Under the pieces are notes generated by a model. The model was not told where the DNA came from. It saw nothing but the letters and a program-made list of their open reading frames with translations, and searched no databases. A DNA stretch of 64,000 bases from Patagioenas fasciata (Eukaryota > Chordata > Aves > Columbiformes > Columbidae). Position 1 is the stretch's first letter. Each line of letters begins with the position of its first letter. Positions 37,801 through 51,700 of this stretch are shown here, one piece after another. The translations under genes and the position numbers were made by a program. The stretch spans positions 106,346,398 through 106,410,397 of the forward strand of contig NC_092521.1 of the NCBI RefSeq assembly GCF_037038585.1. Direction: 5' to 3'.

Positions 37801-40800
37801 TTCCTTTCCAAATTTGGGAGTAAGCCTCATTAGACTGCCATGACATAAGAGGAAGGGAGTGTCAGGTCTACATGCAAGGAAATATACTCTTTATTCCTAG
37901 CTATACAGAAGAATGAACCCACGCTTCACTGAAGGGCAAAAAGAAGCCTGCAGTTGCCAAGAAACACTGGCAAGCTTGACTATTAGCAAAGGTCTCAAAA
38001 GGCCAACGGTAACGGAAACTATCTGTTAAGGAAGAAAATGAAGCCTATTGTAAATCATTTCACAAGATGGAAAAAAGAAACCTCTGCAGGTTCAGTAGTT
38101 TTCTGTGTATGATCCTGATCAGATACCTCGGTGAGCAAGGACAGTAAGAACTGGCTACTGCTTATTTCTCACCTGTATTTGTCTCTAGTTCTGGTCTTAC
38201 AGTTTTAGGCTGCTTGTTTTGGCATTCCTCTTTGAGGAATTTCATTTGTGGTTGTCCTGAGCAGGGATTCGCTTGTATATTTGTTGTTTAAGAAAGCTAC
38301 AAAGGTGTCTTGCCCCTACCCCTGTACACTGCTCGTGTTGCCACATCACACACAGGAGTGCTTGGCTCTGCCTTCATTGGCTACAACAGCATGTAGAGTG
38401 TTAATCCTTGGGAAGACTTGCTAAGAGGAAGCCTATGAAGGACCCATCTCCCTCTCTGTGTCTCTAGACTTAACCATTCGATCCAACATTTCCCTGGTCC
38501 ATATAGCTGCCGTGGGGTCTTGCACAGCCAGTGACAAAATAAGGGAATTCTCTTCTGTGTAGCTCCACGTGGCCAGATATTCCAGATGTCCTTCTCCAGT
38601 AGTCTTAATTCACCAAAGAGCAGCCTTAACATCATCGTTGTCAAACGGGGGCACTGGTACTTGTGCCAGTCTACCCTCCAGCTTCATATCAATGGGACAG
38701 CTTGAGCATTTGCTTGCTCTCTCTTGTCTGTTTCTGAAGCCTCTTAGAAAGGTCAGTGCTGAAGTGTCCACACAGTGAATCTGTACCCCCAATCTGTGCT
38801 TAGTTGTCCTGGCACAGTCATCTTCATGCTAGAAGATAAGTTCCCTTTGGCAGAAGGATGTCTCCTCATGTAAAGCTCTCAGAGACTTCTCTTCTAACTC
38901 CTTGTCAGATTCTGACAAATGTATCAGCCAGATCAGTATGCAGCAGCATTACAATGCTGCTTCTGGTCCTCCCTTCTCCTGTCACTCTCCTACAAAGGAG
39001 ACATATTATCCTGGAATGCTTCCACTTGCTCATCTTATTCCTGTTGCCTAGAGTTGTACTGCACCCTGGAGGTTTAGGGTTCTGTAATTAAAGATTACAG
39101 CTCAAAATCACGAGTTTTCCCACAGCTTTCCCAAGTTTTCCCATTTCTGTATATGCTGGGTTTTTGTTTTTTTTTTCAGCCCTAGCTTCACAGATCAATG
39201 GATCGCCTAAACAAGATAATAACACAGCATTCTACTAATGGTTTTGGCAGCTACCTTCTTCTTGAGGCAGTGACCCTCAATGCACAGGAAGGTGGCTGTC
39301 ATATTTCTCATAGTTCTGACATCCCATACATAGATGTATAAATTAAGTTCTGCAGAAAACCACAAGCCCTGAACTCTTGCGTTACTGAAGGGATCTGCTC
39401 AAGCAAGAATAAATGCATCTGTCAAAACTTATACAGAATGCTGAGCTACCTGAAAAAAACACTGTAACAGATCCGCTTTGTAGATCATACCATTGTGAGG
39501 GAAAACCTAGATCTTTTCCAAGACTGACAAGAAGAAAAATCATCAAGAGTAGCCAAGGAAGTTCATAAAGCCATAGTTTTACAAATTGCAGATTGCTGCT
39601 CATGTAAAGAGAGAGATGTTAATATAGGGAAAAACTAATTTATCTTGAAGACTAGATAAATAAAATCCAATAATTCAATGTGCAAAGTCATTGACTTGAG
39701 GACTAACTAAAACTTTCGCTTTAACCTGTGAATCAGTAAGAATAGCCTGAGTGTACTAGTTTACCATGAGTTACCATTATGAAGTGGCTACAAAGAAAAT
39801 GCAAATAAAATCACAGAATGACTGAGATATTTTCAGAGAAATGTGGAAGAATTAAGGCTACTTTTCAAGGTATCTGTAAGACCATCTGGAATACAGTCCA
39901 TGATTCTGGTCATTTCAGTTCATGAAAGATGAACCATGCACCATGGATAAAAAATGGCTGATAGGAAGGTGAGATTGTACTCCAAAAAAAACAAAGAGGT
40001 GAGTGCACACACAACACAAGATATTCAACACAGAAAGAAAGGGAAAATGTGTGCTTTGTTTTCTGAAAGATGTACAACAAATCATATTCTATACACACTT
40101 AAGAGAATAGTCCTTATAAAATACCACTTTTAAGTTCAAATACTAATAAACCAGTACCTCCACAATGCAAATATTCAGCTTTTTATCTTGCAGTAGGCTA
40201 ATCAGTTGGAAGCAAAGCAAGAGGTGATTTAAATTCTGCATGGCTATTTATGTAAAATTTTCATTTGTCTCAACACATCAGCACATTAAATCAAGGATTT
40301 TCAAGTAGAAAACATCCTCACAAAAATATGGAATGTATCATTAGGATAGTGAAGCAAGAGCAAACCAGATTCAGCTGTTCTAAAAACTTAAAGCTGGTAA
40401 AAACTAACATCACACCTAAAAACACACACATGTGAGTAAAAACTTCTCAGATTACACTTATCATTTAAGCATTTTTCTAAAAACAAGTCTGATCCCTTCC
40501 AGGTTTCAAAGTGTTTATTCCTGTGATGCTTTGGATATTACCTTGATTTTCTATTGCCTCAACTTTAGATGTTTCAGTCTAGCAACTCGCTTTGCAGTCA
40601 GCACTGGCATAGGCTTAGCTCTGCATCAACAATTTTAATAACTCCATTTCTTTATTTTTAAAAGTAAGTAAGGCAAAAAGTAAGACAAAAAAATAAGACT
40701 GGTAGAGGGAAATAACATCAGGCTATGAGACCATATTTCATTACTTAGCTATCCCTTTTGTCTTTGTCTTGAAAAGCTTACACAGAGCACTGAGATGGGG

Positions 40801-43800
40801 ATTGGTTGTGTATGAAAGCAGCAGAGATGTAAGTAGTACAGGTACTGATTGGTAGTGAGAAGAATGGTGGAAAATGGAGCTCCCGTTCTAAATCTGGTCC
40901 TGTTACAGAACAAAGCAACCCATCAGGCACTCGTTGATCTTCAGGTTCTCATTTTAGAGGTCTTGAGAGGTGGGCATCACCTCCTTTGCATCAATTATCA
41001 CCTATTGCCTAGGCTGGAGAGAAGACTAAACATTTTCAAAAGAGTAAATAGAATTACTCTGCATTTCCCATTTTGCTCTCAACACTCTTCACCAATGGCA
41101 CCTGTCATCATTTGAACACATACCTTGCATCTTCTTTTAAAAGGTCACTGTACTTTGGTCCAGAAGAACGGATGTTAAAAGGATCAGAATTATGATCTAT
41201 TTCAAGAGCCTCAGCAAGACGCCTAGATTTGAACATAGCAGGGAAAAAAAAAAAACAAACACAAACATAACAAAACCACAACCAAACAAAAACAAATACA
41301 CAAATTCCCCCAGCCTCCCAAACATGTTGTCATTGAAGAGTAAAGATATGGGTGATTAATACAGATTAACAGCTCACAAAACATACAGTCTGTATATTTG
41401 AAACTACTAATTTAGGACTTTTTACTAGAATATTTTAGTAATATCTCAGATCAGTCAATATAGATCCCTATAGCATAATTACTAGAATCATCTCCACATG
41501 TATCAGTTCTCAAGGTCAAGAAGGAAAGGATATTTTTCCACACATCATTAACTTTCTGAACCTGGACTTGCTCTGAAATGTAGCAAACATGTTCATTGCC
41601 CACCTGTTCCTCTGAAGAGCTAAGCATTCTTCATCACATTGTAACCTGAATTATGAAAGAAAATACAATTAAAATCACTGCTGTTACTCATACTTTTCAA
41701 ACTTTGTTGGTGTCACATCATTATCACAGCCTAATGTACTAAGAAGGGTGTATGAGAAGAGTTTATTGTATTAGATCAGATAATAAAGCTAAAACCAACC
41801 AAACAAGATCTTTGAACACACAAGCCCTTCACCAGGTCTTGAACAGAAACAGCAGTTACCAAAACCATATAGAAGCTGAGCAAAACAGCTTCTGAATTGG
41901 ATTATATTGGTAAATTAGATCATCTGAGAAAAAAAATGTGGTTGATATCAGCTATGAGGGGACACTAGGAAGGATGGGAAACTAGCAGAGGTCACTTACT
42001 CCTATGTATCATAAAAAATGTAATCAGTGAGGAAAACAAAGAAGTTAGCTATGTGTATGGAGGATTGTGATGCACCATAAAAACCAGTATTTCAACCAGG
42101 CCCATAACTTCAAATGTTAGTAGAGTTACGAATTTCAGTTTTCTGTCTCATCCTTGAAAGGTATTTTATAATTTTAAAGGATTAAAATGTCAGAGAAGGA
42201 TCAAGAGTTCTCCAGAATTTCACAGTGACAGTTAGAAACTTCTGCCCTTTAGAATGAATAAGCAAGCTGACTCTGTTTATTATAGTTCCTTGATTTCAAA
42301 TGAACAATTTCTACAGGGGAAACTGGTTGATTCAGTGATTTGTATTATGTTTGGAGACACATAGCTATACAATCCAGAACTCCCGGTGGTTTTCTCAAAG
42401 GAGGCAGAAGAAAGCTATCATACTTGCACTGTAAGATCAACCTGCTATTGTTTAAAGTAATTTGCTTGAAGAATAATTTTTTCATCTTCTAGAAGAGGAA
42501 CATGACCAATTTACAGAAGGTACTCTAGGACCAACCAAATTTGTCACAAAAAAAGTCCCAAACCCTAATAAGGAAACCAAACTAAAGTATAAAATATCTA
42601 CAAACCAGACAAAAGAGAGAAACAAAGACGAAATCTCTGCACAGTTTGCATAAAATATTCTGCTATTGTAAATGAATGAAGCAGATATGTAAGTTACTTG
42701 AAAAATACAGGAGTTTGTCAATAAACTAGAAATTTAAGAATAAAGATTTAATGTGCCATCATCTGTTTCCCCCCCTGCTCCAGTATCTGATAGATGAAAA
42801 GATGAGGAAAGAGAGAATACTTCCTCTGGCTGTTCTTGAATAAAGGCTACCTGCCACAGTTCAGATATAGTAGGAAAGATTTGCACAAAGTAAAGTAATC
42901 TCCCAGTAATTTCAGCTATTCAAGGAAAGGGCAGTAGAAGTCTTCCCACAGAGAAAGATGCATGACAGTGACTACAACACAATTTATATTACACATTGCA
43001 AAGGCTGGGACACCAACAGAGACACTGGTGACTTATTTGCTCTCCTGAAAAGTATGCAGCTGTTGGACAGACGTGCAGCTTCAGTAGCTAAAAAAGTCAT
43101 CCCTCTTTCTTTTACCACTCCACACTCCCATCTTCCCTCCCGAGTTCTAGCACTGCCAAATGATTGCTTTCTTCAAACAGTGACTCATTTTTGGAGCAAC
43201 TGAAGTTGACTTCATTGTTGAGTATATTTGTATCTGGTTGGTATTGTGACACAAATAGGAAAATAGTTGAGGTTCAATCTGGGTAAAGCAGAGATTATTC
43301 CACAGTAATTCTAGAGACAAAAAATAATGCTTATATTGTACATTTTGAGTATTCAGTTAACTGAAATAAACAGAGTAGGCTGAAAAAGGCTCAATTACCG
43401 TTTCCTATTTGTGTCTGCCTTATACTATGCTCACACAGTACTACCACCACACTCTTTAAAGTTGCTTGCAGGAATCAGCATGGCTCTCCCTCTTTCACCT
43501 TGTTTTTTCACCCCACTTTCTTCTGAAGGATGACACCGGCCCAAACAGAATGAAGCTGGAGATGGGGATGAGCAGGTGCTCCCATACATCATTTCTGCTC
43601 TTAGTTGATCTTGCCCATACATTCAGAGTTAAAATTATTTAATTGTAGAAAATTATCCAAAAGGACTCAGTAATTATGTGCTCCTATTTCATAGACATTA
43701 AACAAATAAAGAGAACAGAATGACTTCATGAAGGTCTTGAAGTACCCTGGTATTAGCTTTTGATATAGGAAGTTATGAAGCATCTGTATGGGAAATTTCA

Positions 43801-45735
43801 CTGTTTTGACTTTACACAATATAAAGGAATATTAGATTTTAAGACACATAACAGACTTACCCTGAAATAATCAAATTCACAATTAAGAGGAGAGACAGTA
43901 ACAGAAAATAAATTAAACAGAAATTAGGGCCTCCAAAGGCAAAGACTTCAGGAGGCCGAGTTTTTAACAGAAGGATGTTGGAGAAACTTGAGAATTCCTT
44001 AAAAAAAATGATACCAAAAGTAAGAAGACAAGCTACTGCAGCCCCAAGAAACAACAGGAGGAACAGAAAAATCACCAAACTTAAATCACAAGTGTTTCTG
44101 TGAGTTTAAAATAGATCTGCAGTGCCAGCCAGTATGAGAACACAGAAGCGCCAATCAAATTGACATACAAATGAAAGAAATCTAAAAAGGGTAACAGAAA
44201 AATATTATCAACAGTAAGACGAAAATACGCCCTATTAATCATCCAGGAAGGAATGCTAGATGCTGAGAGAGAAGATAATAGCAAAAAGTTGCACTGTATA
44301 GAAATCTGAAAAAAATCCAGAGGAACTCTAAGGAGTTTGCTGGATAGCAACGAACACTAAACCCACAATTATATTGTTCCATATATAACAACAAACCAGC
44401 CAATGATGGTTAACTCATTCTACATAAAAGCGAAAATGTAAACCACTAAGGAATTGCAAAATAATCTTTTAGCAGTACTGTTACAGTAGAGTCTTCGTAT
44501 TTTAGCTGGGATTTTGCTCATAGTAGTATGCATTTTCCATGTCACCTATGATTCAGGTACACACAAGGGTTTCAAATATGTTTATACAGGTATCTTCTTA
44601 CCTGGCCTGCTTCATTTCCTTTTTTGTAATAAGCCTGCTGATTTCCACTGAATCCCCAAGCTGTAGATCTGTTAGCTTAGTGGCTATAGATATAGCAGCT
44701 ATTCTGGAAAAGAAGAGCGTTATATTTAATTTGAGGCAACACATAAACCTTTGAAAAGGTGTATAAAGCTGAGATTTAAACATCCAGGTGGAAGAAGTAA
44801 GACGGACTGACCATTGCCTCATCAGATTACAGAATGGGACTCTAGCACCACATCACCTAGTTTTAGGAGTCTAATCTAGCTGTGTAAATTAAGAGGTTAC
44901 TCTCTCTCTCATTTCCCTCAAGCAGCTAGGAGCAAGACTAACAAATGGATGTGCTTCTTCAAGGAATGTTTCAGAGCATCAATTCCAAGCAAGTCTAAAT
45001 GAGGCAATGTGAATACTTTCTTCTCACCTGCTAATATTCAACCCATAGCTTACCATATAGCTTTAATTGCCTTTTTAATTTTTACATTATTCTTCCTTAA
45101 CTGTGTACAACTGAAATGTGTAGAGTGAATTTATAAAGTACTTAAGAAATTTGCTTAGAAAACATGGATTATACAATCCATAAATGAAGAGCAAAAAGCC
45201 TACTGTTACAAATTTTCTTTATTATAAACATTCTTCATCATTCCCTTCAATACTAAGCCTCCCCAGTATGATTTTTATGCTAAAATTTCTATAACTAAAA
45301 TATTCAGCAAGTTTCTAGGGAAAAATCCCACACTATTCTCAAACAAAATCCTAAAAATGGAACTTCTATCCTCTGAATCATCTTTTCTGTCAAATTCAGA
45401 TAAAAAGATATATTTGTCTCTGTATGTTCTGCATCACATTCAGAGTACTAATATCTGTCAGGAAGGAGGATGATTATATTACCTGAAGACAAAAAGCACT
45501 GAGAGGCACCATCAACTTCATATTTATTAGGTGGTGACAAAGTCTAAGGTAATGGGCCATTAGATTATATTACATTATCATTAGTATCATGTGTACACAC
45601 ATAGCAGCACACTCCCTTTCCTGTTCTGTTGGGCATACATTTTTTTTTCTTTCTTTTTTTTTTGGGGTGGGGGGAGCTGGTGAAGGAGTGGTTTGGGTTG
45701 GTGGTTGTTTTTTGTTTTTGTTTTTTTGTTTGGTT

Positions 45736-45768
<33 letters not shown>

Positions 45769-48700
45769 GGGGTTTTTTTTTTGTTTTTTCTTTACAAGTG
45801 TGTAGGTGGTTGGAAAAAAGCCAAACCTAACTCCTACAAAATCAGAGTATTTTAATCTTTCAGCATCCTGAACAGTTGGAGTTATCATACAAACTTAGCT
45901 AGCATTAAATCCTGCTTTTGTTAATATCACATCAGCCAAGAGTAATCTGTAAGCTTATATGAACATATTTGAACAAACACTTGCTTTAAACTGATTGTTT
46001 CTTTCCCTTCCTCTTGACTTGGGCTCTGATTAGATAAATAAATACGTGTAGAGCTTATGAATGCAAAGACACTCACTGATTTCAAAGAACCATTTCCTCC
46101 TATGAATATCTTTGCAGTGCCTGAGTTATAGAAATAGTGGAGAAATAACAGCCTTCAAAACTCTGGACTTGTAATTATGTTACCTTCCCAGCTTATAGTT
46201 AATAAAAGGCATGTGTCAATTTAAACTGTTATTTCAAAGTTGGGTCAGTCTTCTGGATTGTATTAATAGTGACACAGATCTCAACAAAAAAACATCTTTT
46301 TCCTAAAAAAGAAAAAAAATTATCACCACTATTTTAAGTCTAACTTGCATGCAACTTAGTGTTGACTACAACTGTTCTTAACTGTTTCCAATTAGCACAT
46401 TTTTCTCATCTCTTTTATTATGTAGTATTAAGCATCTATTATATAGATGCTAAGCCATGTTCTGTCACAATTTGAATCCAGGCAGTGTTCAGCAGGAACA
46501 AAGCAGCATATCTTAAGCTGACCTAGTATTGGGCTCTCAAACAGCAGTTCCAAATAAAATCTGTGACTGCTCTCCTATCAGCTGGGATGCAGAGCAGAAC
46601 TCTGGTTGCATACCAACTCTCTAGATCAATTTTTTTACTCCCTGTCAATCACAGCCTCAGACTAAGATGTTTCTTAATTATTATTTACAGTTTTGCTATT
46701 TTCATTTCAGAAGTTCCAAAGACCTACTTTTCTTCTTTTGCTTGTCCCCTCCTTGCCCTCTCTCATAAGACAGAAAGAGAAGTTTCAAAACAGGACTTGG
46801 AGACAAATCTATTGTAATAAATGGATTTGGGTAGGACTCCGTTTGCATATTAAGAACCAAGATTTATATGACAAAGCTCTCCTGCCTAAGTTTAGCTAAT
46901 TTAGAATGACTTGAAATCATTCTTTATCTTCCATCATCTGTATTGACTATAAATAGATTCCATCACACATTAATGGAAACTTAGACAGCAACTCACACAT
47001 GGACTGCTATATGTAATCACCTACAATCAGGAACCTAAATCTGGACCTTCCCAAAAAAGTCTGTATCTAATTGCTCTGTGTGGGTGGAGCAGAATTCCAG
47101 AGATGGGAGATTCAAGCTTTGACACACCATCACAGTTAGACTAACAATGGTAAAAAAGAGGAACGTGTTCTATTACAGCACAGCTGGTATTAAAGCTCAG
47201 GGGAATACAAAAGAAGAAACCATACAATAAAGTGCAAAAGAAATGCAAAAAAGCTTGTGAATTAAGTATATTTAGTCAAGCTTGAAATTTAATCTAACTG
47301 AAAAGAAGAAAGTCCCATAAGGAATTGAAAGAATTATTACAGTACTACCTTTGATATGTATTAGATGCTTCTGAGCAAATCATACTCTCCTTTCTTCTTC
47401 CACACTCACACTGAAGATCAACCTGTTGTATCACACAAGAGAGCAGCTTTTTTAAACTTTGCCTTTTTATGGCCACAGAGGGGTGTGAGGGAGGTAAATT
47501 TATTTCTTCTGAAAGTCCCATTTTAGTGGAATAATGGCTAATTAAAAGCGATGAATATTTTTTTTTTAATTCCATATTATACGTTCATGGAAAAAATGTC
47601 ACGCTATCAATATACTAACATGTCATTTTTTGTTACAGCTGTTACTGGTTGACAATTAAACCATACAATTTGCCTGTGAACTTGGAGAGAACTTTCTTTG
47701 CATATCCAACCTTTGTAGAGCAGGATGTTGATGGACAGGGCGAAGAAGGATGACATGGAGCCATACAGGGATGATTACAATATAGCCTTGGAATAGTACA
47801 CGGTTGTTTACACTCTTCATCTATAAGACATTCTCCTTTATGACATATTCTTTTACATTTGTGCATTCCACATTTTAACATTTGATTGCAGCGAAGTCCA
47901 CAGGAAATGTCAGTGAGATGACAAGGAATATTACTTCGCAGCTGGAAGAGGGGAGTAAAAAGATGGCAACTAAAATGAAAAATTATAAACACATATCTCA
48001 AAGTACTTTTACTGATAACACCTCCATTTGGCACTGTCCACACAAGAACAGTAATACTAAAATATCTTGGGACAAAGACTGAGTTTTTCTTCATATCATA
48101 GTCCAATACAGCAATTGGTTTGAATGTGTATGGCAAAAAAGATACACTTTTCTAATTTAATCACATTTAAACTCAAACTCCAGTAACATATTCCATTCCA
48201 AAGAGACCATAAAAATCTAAGCCTATGGTCCTAGAACATTTTGTAGTATTCAAAAACAGTAAGTGTCCAGACTTACTTCATGCTTGCCCATACACCATTT
48301 CTGAGTGAGATAGGTACAGGGTGGACATTTCTCCTCACTGTGACATGAATGGTACACTGCAGTCACAGAAATATAAAAGCCAGCACAGTTTTATTAGCAT
48401 ACTTCAGTCAAGTGCATGAAAGGAGACAGTAAAGACTATTAAAGATGAGTTTGAATTTCAGAACTACACACTTTATGGGAAGTACAATGCTTCACGCAAG
48501 AATAATTGCTCTATTAAAATTATGATGGCATATTTTTAGATGAACATTCTTTCATATTTTCTAAATAGCAGAGAACTTTTTAACTTCTGAGAATGGTTAT
48601 TCTATCAGACAGAATTTGTCAGAAATCATATCTGTTTGACCTGTGCTACATTTTTTGTGATCAGCCAATGTAATTTCCAGGAATGTAAAAACTAACTGTT

Positions 48701-51700
48701 CACTAGATTATCCCACTGTTTCAATAGAGCACTTAATCTTTGGACTATAATATTTAATGTGTTGTGATAAATGATAAATAATAACTATCAGAAAAAAATA
48801 CAGTGCTTTTAACAGTCAGAACTACCACTACTAGTATTCATCTCAAGTTTTTAGTTGGTTGGCTTTGAAGCATAGAGTTTTGGAAATATTCACAACTAAA
48901 ATGCATCTAATAAAAAAGCAAATACTTTTGCAAACAGACCTATGCACACTTTTCTACATTTTCATTTAAAAAAACCAACAAAACCCCACACCAAACACAA
49001 GCAAAACGGAATTGCCTGACTTACCTGGATGGTCACAGTCATGTGGCCTGGTGCATGTTTTTTTACACTCTGGTGGCTGAGTGCCACAGGGGACAGGGGG
49101 GTAAATCACAGATTCACCACAATAACAAGTTAACTCCTCAAAACCTGAAAAAAACAAGTCAAATATATCCCAATGGCTACATGTATCTGCACTTCTCTGC
49201 TCTGAGAAATCTAACATGCAAATGTTCTACTCCAGCTTCATTTTTTGATGTTAAGCATCACTGTAAATTTATTAGCTTTTGTGGCTCCTACAAGAAAATG
49301 GAACTATAATCACTTCATTAGGAATTACACTTGCTTTTACAGAATGGTTCTTTGACAGCAACATTTTGAACTGGAGCAAGAGAAATGCAAGCATCAAGTT
49401 GAAAGCTGCTGCTGTTCTATCCTTGACTTAAAAAAAAAAGAAGGGGAGATATCTCTTGAGTTTCCTTCCAGAAAGCAAATGATCCCCTGCCATCAGTTTT
49501 TCAGATCAGTGGTTACATTTTGTCCTTTTGCCAAGTCCTGTACATGGTACTGGGAAGATTCCAGAGAAAATTACCAAGAGGTTGCCAGTCTGTAGACTTC
49601 CTTCTGTAATTTCTTCTGTATACTTCCTTATGTCATTTAGTATTACATGCGTCCTCATAAGCAACTTGTGAACCCGTCCAAATACTTACAAGCCAACTTT
49701 GTATGTTTTAGACATTCTCTGTCTCAAGCAGTATACATTTTCTTCTCCTCTCTATTTTTTTTCCCCCTTCCACATTTGGGAAACACCTTTTAAACTCTTT
49801 GTTGTGGTTTAACCCAAGCTAGCAATATAACCACGATAGCCACTCACTCACCCCCTCCCCCTGCTATAGGGGAGAGAATCAAAAGGGAAGGGAGAAACTT
49901 GAACTGAGATAAGCACAGTTTAATAAAATAACAAAATACTAATACACTACTACTAAATATATAAAAAATAGAAATAAAAGATAGTCAAGGCAATTCACCA
50001 TGAACTCCATCGACACCGAGCAGCCAGTCCCAGAAAGCAGCACCTGGTACCAAAGCCGATCCAGAGAGAAAAAAAGAGGAAAATGTGGAAAGGCTCAGAG
50101 GCCTCTGCAAAATGCCAAAAGGCCAAACAAAACGTCCTGAACCAAAACTCTCCCAGCTCTGGCAAAAAGGAGCGAAGGAAAAAAAAAAAAAACCAACCAC
50201 GTTCACAAGAGAAAGCACCTGAGAGCCAGAGGAAGAGCGAGAACATCCGAGAGAGAGACCAGAAGGTCCCAACTCTCCCTAAATATGAAGCATGATGCTA
50301 ATGGGATGGAATACTCTTATTGATCAGTCTGGATGTCAGTCAAGCTCTGCCCATCCGTGCCCCCCTTCCTCAATGCCTCACACCTGTGGGCAGAGTGTTC
50401 AGAATGTCCTTGGCTCTCAGACCAGAGCAATTAAAACACCCCAGCACAGAGTCAGTGTTTATCTTCTTGTTCTCAAACTAAGTCCAAATAATGACTGTGC
50501 TAGCTATGAAAAAGAAAGGTTTCTAACTGCACAAAGAAAATTAATTCATTTTCAGTCAAATCAGCCCACTCTTATAAGATTCCAAATCCCAGTGATAAAT
50601 AAAGGAATAGAAATACTTACACACACCATCCCAACTAAAACATAACACTGCACAAGAATTAATAAAGTTCACTGCTGGTTTTCAGACTATAAAGAAGCCA
50701 CGAGAGAGACTGATTGGAATGCAAACTACCATTCAAACAGATAAATCCTTAGAAAATCAGGACACTAAGAGAAAATATTAACATCAGAAGGCATACAGAA
50801 GGAGATCCCAGGACAAAAAGAGAATATGATTGGTCTATAAACTAATAAAGAGAAAGCAGACGAGGGAGAACGAGAATGATAGGAGATGTAAGAGAATAAT
50901 ATGACAATAAAAATACAAAACAATAATTCCAACCTGAAGAGGAGTTTGTTAAGGGAGCTGCTGAATTCAGCAAGTTCTCTGACTTTGGAAATCACAGGAT
51001 TCCTCCTTCCTAGTCTATAAACCCCAAAGATTCCTACTGTCCCACTTCCATGGATATGATCTCTGCTGGATCAATACGCCGGTCCAGCCAGTAACAAGAC
51101 TGAACACATATTTCAGAAAGACAAGACACACAATATATACATGACAATAAAATGACGCAACACATAGGTCAAACTGAACAACAGCAAGATTCACATGAAC
51201 AGGAACACCAATAGCCAAGTCCTCTTCTTCCTCTTCAGATCATCAGGATTGAAGTTCACTAGTGAAGACGGACATATGCATGCAATCTCGATTCACACGT
51301 GCATCACATTCATGGATCGCAAATATTAGCATAAGCTCTGTCTAACATCCATATGTGGACAGACCCCTTACCTCAGTGGCTGAAACCTTGGGTATTTCCA
51401 GAGGCAGATCTCCTCCTACTAGCCAGTTTTGAAGCAAGTTAATTAGCAAATTACCCAGACAAACACAGGCACACACAGGACTGAAATTAACAAGGGAATC
51501 ACATGCACACTCTGGTCTCCCCAGGTGCTGGCACCCAGACCAAGGGGTCCCTATAACTTGTGATCCCATCCTCCAGCTGCTGGCACACAGTATAAGTTGG
51601 TCTGGTCTCTCCAGTTGCTAGCATAGAGACTGTGTGGTCCCATGATCTGCAGCCAAGTCTCCAGTTGCTGGCACTTAGGCCTCTCACAGAACAGAGAATA

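Noticed and set aside
45565-45888. Minus frame with a polyglutamine and Lys-rich run
   Set aside because: Produced entirely by the (GTT)n and T-rich simple repeat.
47642-48136. A single 164-codon minus frame taken as one gene
   Set aside because: Only 47,711-47,941 is NFX1 exon; the rest is read-through into intron past clear splice sites.
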